A stretch of DNA of 7,406 nucleotides from an uncultured Myxococcales bacterium. GTDB lineage: Bacteria > Myxococcota_A > UBA9042. The notes below the pieces were generated by a model. That model did no database searches. It had not been told where the DNA came from and saw only the letters and a list, made by a program, of their open reading frames with translations. The stretch's first letter is position 1. Each line of letters opens with the position of its first letter. Where the stretch lies: assembly GCA_937915965.1 (NCBI GenBank), contig CALGHC010000222.1:1-7406 (forward strand), written 5' to 3'. Shown here in pieces: positions 1 through 4,748 of this stretch. Both the position numbers and the translations under genes were made by a program.

Positions 1-443
1 CAGCCGAGCCGTGCGGCCCGATCTGCGACGCCTTGGCTGGCGCCGTCGCCGACCCGGACGCCTCGGTCGCAGCGGCGGCACGAATCGCGTTGGCAGCGCG
101 CGGCGATCCGCGCGTCCTGCCGGACCTCGTCGAGGACATTCACTCCGGGCGCGAGCAGCTTCGTTGCGAGGCGGCCCGGGCCCTTGGCGGCTACCTGAGC
201 GGAAGGCAGGCCGACACCGCCGTCAGCGCGCTGATCGTCGCGCTGGGCGACTCGGCGCCGCCGGTTCAGCTCGCTGCAGTCGAGACCCTCGTGCCACTGG
301 CCGGCCGCGACGACGTCGCCCAAGCGATGCGTCTGGCGGCCCGCGGCCGAGGCGCTCACCTGATGCTGCGGGTTGAGGAGGCCCTCGGTGTGGGAATGCC
401 GCCGGCGGGAAGCGCGTTGCCAGAACCCAAGCCGACGCCATGA
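1..443 (+). CDS. HEAT-repeat protein, C-terminal part (5' end outside window)
   Basis: The reading frame is open from base 3 with no stop upstream, so the true start lies before the window; only the last 146 residues are seen. They are Ala/Leu-rich and fall into paired amphipathic helices of about 30 residues each, for example DPDASVAAAARIALAARGD, then LRCEAARALGG, then SAPPVQLAAVETLVPLAG. The spaced D-P/V-R-A-A-L pattern is that of HEAT or PBS-lyase-type HEAT repeats, and about three repeats are visible. Such repeats form a solenoid that binds other proteins; no catalytic residues are seen, and the partner is unknown. The last 20 or so residues are Pro-rich and probably disordered. The TGA stop is followed 13 bases later by the next gene, so the two are probably co-transcribed. 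I am fairly sure of the repeat class but not of the function. Confidence 0.8.
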   Translation, partial: AEPCGPICDALAGAVADPDASVAAAARIALAARGDPRVLPDLVEDIHSGREQLRCEAARALGGYLSGRQADTAVSALIVALGDSAPPVQLAAVETLVPLAGRDDVAQAMRLAARGRGAHLMLRVEEALGVGMPPAGSALPEPKPTP

Positions 444-456
444 CCCGGAGAATGCC

Positions 457-1221
457 GTGAGCCGTACCGCCGTCAGCCGCGCTGTTGCGACCAGCGCCAC
501 AGTTGGCTGCACCGCCGCCAGCCGAATCGCTTCTGGCCGCCTGACCGCTCATGCCGCGCTTGCGGTCCTGGCGGTCCTCGCGGTCCTGGTGGGTCTCGTC
601 GGCTGCCGGCGCGAGGCGCCGGTCCCTGCGGTGGCTGTCGCCGCGCCGCCGTCGCCACCTGTGGTGGGCCGCGAGGCAGGGGCGTTCACGCTGCGTTACT
701 TCTCGCCCGTCTCCGGCGACCTGATCCCCGTCAAGACCGTCGCGCAAGTGCCCGATGGCGCCCGCGCTCAGGTCCTGGTCGTCCCAGACGATCCGAAGCT
801 GCAAGGCACGTGGCTGTTCGTCGCCGACGTCAGCGCGGCAGAGGCGACGGAGTTCCCCGTCCAGGTGGTCGACCGCTACGAGATCGAGCAAGCCTGGCAG
901 GACGCCCAGGCGGTCGCACCCACGCAGCAGGCACCGGCACCCGGAGGGCCAGCGGCCGCACAAAACGAAGTGATCCTCTACAAGACCACCTGGTGCGGCT
1001 ACTGTCGCAAGGCCGCAGAGTACCTTCGCCTCAAGGGCGTGACATTTGTCGCTCGCGACATCGAGCGCGAATCCGGGGCCCGCGCCGACATGCTGGCACG
1101 TGCGGCCAGCGTAGGGGTGCCGCCCGAGCGTCTCACCGGTGTGCCCATCCTGTGGGTGCGGGGTCGACTGCTCACGGGCTTCGACCGCGCCGGTATCGAC
1201 GCCGCCCTCGCGGCCCGGTAG
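457..1221 (+). CDS. Predicted lipoprotein with C-terminal glutaredoxin domain
   Basis: This 254-residue protein starts at GTG 457, chosen because GGAG at 447-450 lies six bases upstream and no other ATG/GTG/TTG start precedes the signal sequence. Residues 1-32 are a long Arg-containing N-region, 33-48 a hydrophobic core made of an Ala-Val-Leu triplet repeat, and LVGC at 47-50 a good lipobox, so Cys50 is the likely lipidated residue. Residues 51-168 form a region I do not recognise, ending in a Pro/Ala/Gln linker. Residues 170-254 are a glutaredoxin fold: strand VILYKTTWCGYC with redox pair Cys180/Cys183, a second strand and acidic DIERE, then the cis-Pro loop TGVP (227-230) and a final Gly-Phe-Asp turn. 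The family performs thiol-disulphide exchange. Glutaredoxins are normally cytoplasmic, so an exported, lipid-anchored one is unusual. Arg at +2 would not give inner-membrane retention by the enterobacterial rule. Substrate unknown; apocytochrome thiols are one guess because of the Ccm genes downstream. Confidence 0.85.
   Translation: MSRTAVSRAVATSATVGCTAASRIASGRLTAHAALAVLAVLAVLVGLVGCRREAPVPAVAVAAPPSPPVVGREAGAFTLRYFSPVSGDLIPVKTVAQVPDGARAQVLVVPDDPKLQGTWLFVADVSAAEATEFPVQVVDRYEIEQAWQDAQAVAPTQQAPAPGGPAAAQNEVILYKTTWCGYCRKAAEYLRLKGVTFVARDIERESGARADMLARAASVGVPPERLTGVPILWVRGRLLTGFDRAGIDAALAAR
562..588 (+). repeat. Three 9-bp tandem repeats in the lipoprotein signal sequence
   Basis: The unit GCGGTCCTG occurs at 562-570 and 580-588, with GCGGTCCTC between them at 571-579. 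Each unit encodes Ala-Val-Leu, so the array forms the hydrophobic core of the signal peptide. A gain or loss of a unit would keep the frame and change the length of the core. Confidence 0.85.
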
Positions 1222-1269
1222 CGACGCCGGCGACCGCGCCGCAGCGCGTCTGCACCGCCCCCCCTTTTC

Positions 1270-1297
1270 TTGACCGATCTCGTCGCCCCCCGACAAT
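1270..1297 (+). promoter_or_regulatory. Candidate sigma70-type promoter for the PilZ-like gene
   Basis: TTGACC at 1270-1275 matches five of six bases of the -35 consensus. GACAAT at 1292-1297 matches four of six bases of the -10 consensus, with a 16-base spacer. Transcription would begin near 1304, leaving a leader of about 50 bases before the ATG at 1354. It lies in the only gap between the lipoprotein gene and the next gene. This is a motif match by eye only. Confidence 0.45.
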
Positions 1298-1353
1298 CAA
1301 CCTGGCCGTCGAAGCCGCGTACTGCGGTCCATCGGCGCGCCTGGAGGGCGACC

Positions 1354-1749
1354 ATGAGCGAGCGCAAGGGTGACGGCGACCCGACAGATGGCAGGCGGCA
1401 CGGCGGCTGGCAGGATATCGCCAGCGATATCCCCACATCCGGTCCGTGGCCCGTGCGCATCCAGGGTTCAGCGAGTCACGGCTCGAGCGCCGGCGAGTAC
1501 CAGACCGCCGAGGTCAGCGGCGATGGCGTCGTCATTGACGGCGGCGCGGACGTCGACTGGGGCCCGTTCGTGTGGTTGGACGTCGGTCTGCCCGCCAGCG
1601 AGCCCGTGCATGTGCTCGGCGCCGTCGAGGGGCGCCATGACCCGGCGAGCTTGGCCTTGAATGTGAAGTTCAAGCACCTCTTCCCCGATCATCGCCGTCG
1701 GTGGCATGACGCAGTGCATGCCGAAGCGCCCACCGAGACGTGCGAATAG
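1354..1749 (+). CDS. Small protein with possible degenerate PilZ-like domain
   Basis: The 131-residue protein starts at ATG 1354, with GGAGGG at 1343-1348 five bases upstream. It has no signal peptide or membrane segment. Residues 1-45 are polar and probably flexible. Residues 48-120 are predicted beta-rich: YQTAEVSGDGVVIDGG, FVWLDVGLPASEPVHVLGAVEG, then LALNVKFKHLFPDHRRRWHDAV. The order (strand with S-x-x-G, hydrophobic strand ending LP, V-x-G-x-V strand, then V-x-F and a closing helix after P-x-x-R) resembles a PilZ domain. PilZ proteins bind cyclic di-GMP through RxxxR and (D/N)xSxxG. Here no convincing RxxxR precedes the barrel and the second motif is only EVSGDG, so nucleotide binding is doubtful. 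It could be a non-binding PilZ relative or an unrelated beta-barrel. The next gene is convergent, with 44 bases between the stops. Confidence 0.7.
   Translation: MSERKGDGDPTDGRRHGGWQDIASDIPTSGPWPVRIQGSASHGSSAGEYQTAEVSGDGVVIDGGADVDWGPFVWLDVGLPASEPVHVLGAVEGRHDPASLALNVKFKHLFPDHRRRWHDAVHAEAPTETCE
1413..1432. repeat. 20-bp inverted repeat inside the PilZ-like gene
   Basis: The sequence GGATATCGC-CA-GCGATATCC has two perfect 9-base arms around a 2-base centre. It covers codons 20 to 27, 60 bases after the start codon. It is more AT-rich than the surrounding sequence and is symmetrical enough to bind a dimeric protein. As RNA it would form a stem of about eight pairs with a four-base loop. Confidence 0.9.
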
Positions 1750-1780
1750 ACAGACATCAAGTTCATAGATAGGAAGTGGC

Positions 1781-1793
1781 GCCGCCGAGCGGC
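1781..1793 (-). terminator. Short hairpin after the pentapeptide-repeat gene
   Basis: On the minus strand GCCGC-TCG-GCGGC follows the TGA stop directly. The stem has five G/C pairs and a three-base loop. It is followed by a mixed tract that includes CTTCCTATCT but no clean run of T, so as an intrinsic terminator it is weak. It lies in the 44-base gap between two convergent genes, where a terminator would be expected. Confidence 0.25.
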
Positions 1794-3008
1794 TCAGTCG
1801 ATCTCGAGGCCGCCATCGCCTTCGAAGAAACCGGCTGGCGGCTGCTGCGCTCCTCCGCCCATTCGCGGCGACGGCTGGCTGCGCGCGGGCGGTGCACTGC
1901 CCGATGAGCCGCCGGAGCCTCCACCAGACCCGCCGCCCGAGCTCCCGTCCGCGCTACGGCCAGAGGAAGCCGACGGCAGTGGTGCCGACAGCGGTGCGGG
2001 AGGCGCGCCAGGTGGTCGGGCCGGCGCAGACTCGCTCTGTTCGGTGAGGCGCACCTCATTGCCGGTGTTGCTGCGCGCGTAGACCTGGCTGCCCTCGACG
2101 CGCAGGCGAGAGAGCTCCGGCGGCCCGCCGCGTCCCTGCAGCTCGCGAACCAGCGTCGGAAAGTCGAGGCGCAGCAGTCGGCCGACGGCGTCGTCCACCT
2201 GTGTGCCGCCACCCTGGGCGCCCAGGGCGCTCGTCCGGCCGAGGCGGGAGAGCGCGACGGCGGCAAAGAGGGCGATCTGCGGGTGGCCGTCAAGCAAGCG
2301 GATGACGCTGTTGAGGTCGCTCGGCGCGCTGCGGATGGTGCGCTCGGTCTCGGGCGACATCTCGGCGCGATCGGTGTTGACGTCGATGAGGACGGCACCG
2401 CTGAAGTCGGCCTCGACCAGATTGGCGTCGCTCAGGTCGACTCCGATCAGGATGGCGTTTTGGAAACGGGCGCGGAAGAGGTTGGCGCCCCGCAGGTCGA
2501 CCCGGCAGAGCACGGCGCGGGTCATGTCGGTGTTGTCGAGGACGGCGCCGCCCTGGCGGGGGTCGGCAAAGTGGCAGTCGGCCAGCAGCGCCTCGGTCAG
2601 GCGGACGTGGTTCAGGTCGGCCATCGCGAAGTGGCAGCCGGTGAGGACCGCCCGCTGCAGGTTGGCGTTGGTCAACGGCGTATCGGTCACCCGACAGTCG
2701 ATCAGCCGAGCGCGCGGCCACTGCACGGCCTGGCCCAACGACGCCGAGATGTCCCACGACTCCATGTGGGCGCCCTCGAAGCGCGTGCCGCGCAGCTCGA
2801 CGCCGCGAGCGACGACCGAGTGCGAGACCAGGCGTTCGATCTGCAGTCCGAGCATCTTGGTGCCCGTCATGCGCAGATGGTCGATGGTGACGTCCGAGAA
2901 CTCGCCGGGGGACAGTTCGATCGGGCCGGCTTCGGCCCTCTCGATCCGCCCGCTTTCGAGGGCTCGGACGAAATCGCTAGCATTGAGAAGTGTGTGCATG
3001 TCGCTCAT
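1794..3008 (-). CDS. Pentapeptide-repeat protein with Gly/Ser/Pro-rich tail
   Basis: I place the start at ATG 3008 (404 residues). A GTG at 3071 would add 21 residues, and an ATG at 2999 is also possible; none has a clear Shine-Dalgarno site. Residues about 31-210 repeat every five residues with Leu or Phe at the centre and Ala before it, as in ADLNHV, GANLFRARF, VDLSDANLVEADFSGAVL. This is the A(D/N)LXX signature of a right-handed quadrilateral beta-helix, here about nine coils, with one break near 148-160 (ADPRQGGAVLDNTD). Residues 215-300 look helical and are not repetitive. Residues 325-404 are Pro, Ser and Gly-rich with GGGSGGGSGG, so likely disordered. No export signal is seen, so it is probably cytoplasmic. 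Some family members mimic DNA and bind gyrase (Qnr, MfpA), but nothing here shows that. It is divergent from a Ser/Thr kinase, which could act on its Ser-rich tail. Confidence 0.85.
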   Translation of the reverse strand: MSDMHTLLNASDFVRALESGRIERAEAGPIELSPGEFSDVTIDHLRMTGTKMLGLQIERLVSHSVVARGVELRGTRFEGAHMESWDISASLGQAVQWPRARLIDCRVTDTPLTNANLQRAVLTGCHFAMADLNHVRLTEALLADCHFADPRQGGAVLDNTDMTRAVLCRVDLRGANLFRARFQNAILIGVDLSDANLVEADFSGAVLIDVNTDRAEMSPETERTIRSAPSDLNSVIRLLDGHPQIALFAAVALSRLGRTSALGAQGGGTQVDDAVGRLLRLDFPTLVRELQGRGGPPELSRLRVEGSQVYARSNTGNEVRLTEQSESAPARPPGAPPAPLSAPLPSASSGRSADGSSGGGSGGGSGGSSGSAPPARSQPSPRMGGGAQQPPAGFFEGDGGLEID

Positions 3009-3015
3009 GGCTGCA

Positions 3016-3044
3016 AGGATAGCACCGGCTGCGAGGCCGTGGAA
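3016..3044 (-). promoter_or_regulatory. Candidate promoter giving a leaderless pentapeptide-repeat mRNA
   Basis: On the minus strand TATCCT (3016-3021) is a four-of-six match to a -10 box and lies exactly seven bases before the ATG at 3008. Transcription could therefore start on the A of that ATG, which would explain the absence of a ribosome binding site. The matching -35 position at 3039-3044 (TTCCAC) is poor. Confidence 0.3.
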
Positions 3045-3063
3045 GTGGCCGTCGCTGCCACCT

Positions 3064-3079
3064 TCTGGCACAATCCAGA
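3064..3079. promoter_or_regulatory. Operator-like inverted repeat TCTGG-N6-CCAGA
   Basis: Two perfect 5-base arms flank CACAAT in the gap between the divergent pentapeptide-repeat and kinase genes. The spacing between arm centres is about one helical turn, which suits a dimeric regulator. No known regulator is recognised, and a 5-base dyad can occur by chance. Confidence 0.3.
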
Positions 3080-3117
3080 CGCGCGCTACAGGGTGGCCGC
3101 AACGAGGCAGGCACGTC

Positions 3118-3198
3118 CCCCCGACCTCAGCCCGACCTCAGCCCGTCCATCAGCCCGTCCATCAGTTCGACCTCAGCCCGTCTTTGAGCCCGTACCGA
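3118..3198. repeat. Degenerate 11-12-bp tandem repeats upstream of the kinase gene
   Basis: The core CAGCCCG, or a one- or two-base variant of it, begins at 3129, 3140, 3152, 3164 (CAGTTCG), 3175 and 3187 (GAGCCCG), so the period is 11, 12, 12, 11 and 12 bases. Full units are CAGCCCGACCT and CAGCCCGTCCAT. The array ends about 30 bases before the kinase start at 3230. It may be a run of regulator sites on one face of the helix or a product of replication slippage. Confidence 0.8.
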
Positions 3199-3229
3199 GT
3201 CCCCCCCTTCTGCCCAGCGACGCTGCACC

Positions 3230-4225
3230 GTGGCCCACCCCAGATCCCCATCCTCTGCGAACATCCAGCGCCGAGCGGAATCCGATCCGGTCATCGGCAC
3301 CGTCATCGACGGCGACTTTCATGTCGACAGCTTGATCGGAGTCGGCAGCCACGCCGACGTGTTCGCAGGTCACCAGAGGTCGGTGGGCGACCGCCCCGTC
3401 GCCATCAAGATCCTCAGTCGCCCCTACCTGAACCTGCGCGAACCGGACTTCCGGCGCGCGAGCCAGGCTCTTCTGCGCGAGGGCGAGCTGCTCGGCATGT
3501 TGCACGCCTCGTGCTTCGTCGACGTCTACCGAACCGGTATCCTGGCCGACGAGCGGCCGTACCTCGCCATGGAGTACGCCGAGGGCGACACCCTGGCGAC
3601 GCTCGCCGTCGAGCAGAGCCCCCTCCCTGTTGCGCTGGTCATCGACATCGGCCTGCAGGCGGCCGAAGGCCTCGCCGAGCTGCACCAACTCGGCTTCGTA
3701 CACCGCGACGTCACGCCGGCAAACCTGATCGTCTGCCGATCGGCTCTGGGTCACGTTCGACTCAAGAACTACGACTTCGGCACCGTCACCAAGATGTCGC
3801 CGCGCGCCGATCGCTACCGGGTCGGTTACGATCCCGAACATCCGCTTGGTACGCCTGCCTACATGAGCCCAGAGCAGGCCCAGGCAGGTGTCATCGACGG
3901 TCGCAGCGACCAGTTCGCGCTGGCGTCGGTTCTCTTCGAGCTGCTCGTCGGCTATCGGCCCGTGCAGGTCGAGGCGACGGGCCCTAGAGCGGTGCTCGAC
4001 CACCTGCGGAGCAACGGGCCGATCCCGGTTCAGCCCCTCGTCGCAAGCGCCGACGTGCCGACGCCGGTGGTCGACGCGGTGCTCAAGGCGCTGTCGCGCG
4101 ATCCAGGCGCCCGCTTCGATGTCATTGACGACTTCGCCAAGCAGCTCCTCTACGTCAAGCAGAAGTCGTTCGCCGACACCCGCCGCACCCGCACCGGGCT
4201 GATCGGTCGGTTGCTCGGACCGTAG
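3230..4225 (+). CDS. Soluble Hanks-type serine/threonine protein kinase
   Basis: This 331-residue protein is essentially one kinase domain with no membrane segment and no extra sensor domain. It starts at GTG 3230 without a clear Shine-Dalgarno site; no better start is seen. Subdomains in order: glycine loop GVGSHADVF (37-45), VAIK with ATP-binding Lys60, helix C Glu84 (LLREGELL), hinge AMEYAEGDTL (113-122), catalytic loop HRDVTPAN with Asp160 and Asn165, metal-binding DFG at 182-184, GTPAYMSPEQ closing the activation loop, and RSDQFALASVLFELLVGYRP as subdomain IX. All catalytic residues are present, so it should be active. Thr replaces the usual Lys of HRDLKP, as in the HRDVSP-type loops common among myxobacterial kinases. 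Residues after about 300 form a basic tail (RRTRTGLIGR). It is divergent from the pentapeptide-repeat gene and 160 bases ahead of the Ccm operon. Target unknown. Confidence 0.93.
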   Translation: MAHPRSPSSANIQRRAESDPVIGTVIDGDFHVDSLIGVGSHADVFAGHQRSVGDRPVAIKILSRPYLNLREPDFRRASQALLREGELLGMLHASCFVDVYRTGILADERPYLAMEYAEGDTLATLAVEQSPLPVALVIDIGLQAAEGLAELHQLGFVHRDVTPANLIVCRSALGHVRLKNYDFGTVTKMSPRADRYRVGYDPEHPLGTPAYMSPEQAQAGVIDGRSDQFALASVLFELLVGYRPVQVEATGPRAVLDHLRSNGPIPVQPLVASADVPTPVVDAVLKALSRDPGARFDVIDDFAKQLLYVKQKSFADTRRTRTGLIGRLLGP

Positions 4226-4304
4226 GGCGCCGACCGCGTCAGGACGCCAGGGTCACGCGACGTTGCCCGTCGGACGCTTGCCTTCCGCAGCGCATCGCAC
4301 CATC

Positions 4305-4350
4305 CTGCCGCCGCCCACGAGGCAGGTCTGCCGCCGCCCGCGAGGCAGCG
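4305..4350. repeat. Two tandem 23-bp repeats, each a CTGCC/GGCAG dyad
   Basis: The 21 bases at 4305-4325 recur at 4328-4348 with one difference (CCCACGAGG versus CCCGCGAGG). Each copy begins with CTGCC and ends with its reverse complement GGCAG, separated by 11 bases. The copies are offset by 23 bases, just over two helical turns. They lie 36 bases before the start of the CcmI-like gene, in the leader of the putative Ccm operon, so they may be operator sites or hairpins in the mRNA. Confidence 0.75.
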
Positions 4351-4385
4351 CCTGTCGAGCCAACACGGGCGCCCCGGGAGTTTCC

Positions 4386-4748
4386 TTGAAGTCCGCCATT
4401 GCGCTGGCATCCGTCGCTGTCGTCGTGCTGCTTTTGCTGCTCGCCGTCTTCCGTGGGCTGCGCTTCTTCGAGGCGCTGCGGGGGCCCGAGGGCGGTACCG
4501 CCGATCGTGCAGCCGAGGAGATCGACCGCCTCGAGGAGGAGCGCCGTCGGCTTCTGGGTCATCTGCGCGAGATCCGCTTCGATCACGAGACCGGCAAGCT
4601 CGGCGACGTCGACCACCACGAACTGGAACGGCGAGTCGGTCAGCGGGCGGTGGAGGTGATGCAAGCGCTCGACGCCGCGCGCACGGCACAGGCACCCGCA
4701 TTCGTCACGACGGCCGCCAGCGACCCGGGCGAGGACGGCGACCGATGA
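4386..4748 (+). CDS. Small CcmI-like membrane/coiled-coil protein
   Basis: The start is TTG 4386, chosen because GGGAG at 4376-4380 lies five bases upstream and because it places a membrane segment at the very N-terminus. The 120-residue protein has one hydrophobic helix (about 3-23, SAIALASVAVVVLLLLLAVF), then a charged coiled coil (about 38-64, EEIDRLEEERRRLL) and the motif EIRFDHETGKLGD (62-74) followed by a second helix. The LL-x-x-L-x-E-x-x-F-D-x-x-x-GKL-x-D pattern is like the N-terminal part of CcmI/CycH-type proteins, which act in haem ligation to apocytochrome c as chaperones. The C-terminal TPR region of full CcmI is missing, so only a membrane-anchoring role can be proposed. Its stop overlaps the next start (ATGA at 4745-4748), so the two are translationally coupled, and ccmA and ccmB follow. 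Assignment rests on motif and context. Confidence 0.75.
   Translation: MKSAIALASVAVVVLLLLLAVFRGLRFFEALRGPEGGTADRAAEEIDRLEEERRRLLGHLREIRFDHETGKLGDVDHHELERRVGQRAVEVMQALDAARTAQAPAFVTTAASDPGEDGDR

Noticed and set aside
452..460. Minimal ATG-CCG-TGA frame overlapping the lipoprotein GTG start
   Set aside because: It lies one base after the GGAG site, too close to be initiated, and probably arises by chance.
1235..1268. Possible terminator after the lipoprotein gene (CGCGC-N4-GCGCG followed later by TTTT)
   Set aside because: The stem has five pairs only and the T run lies about 16 bases after it, so it does not fit an intrinsic terminator.
223..1296. Long open frame on the minus strand opposite the HEAT and lipoprotein genes
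   Set aside because: Its translation is rich in Arg, Gly and Ala with no motif, and it lies antisense to two genes with clear domains. Long false frames are expected at this GC content.
3067..3083. sigma54-like TGGCAC element
   Set aside because: The base pair ten bases after GG is AC rather than GC, so the essential -12 element is missing.
2203..3987. Long plus-strand frame opposite the pentapeptide gene and out of frame with the kinase
   Set aside because: It crosses both well-supported genes, and its translation is Arg/Ser/Pro-rich without any domain.
3173..4003. Minus-strand frame opposite the kinase
   Set aside because: It is antisense to an intact kinase with all catalytic motifs; its translation has no recognisable family.
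4204..4222. Hairpin CGGTC/GACCG at the end of the kinase gene
   Set aside because: It lies inside the coding sequence, has a nine-base loop and no following T run.
4278..4306. Candidate promoter TTGCCT-N17-CATCCT ahead of the CcmI-like gene
   Set aside because: The spacing is right, but the -10 hexamer matches only three of six positions, so support is too weak to annotate.
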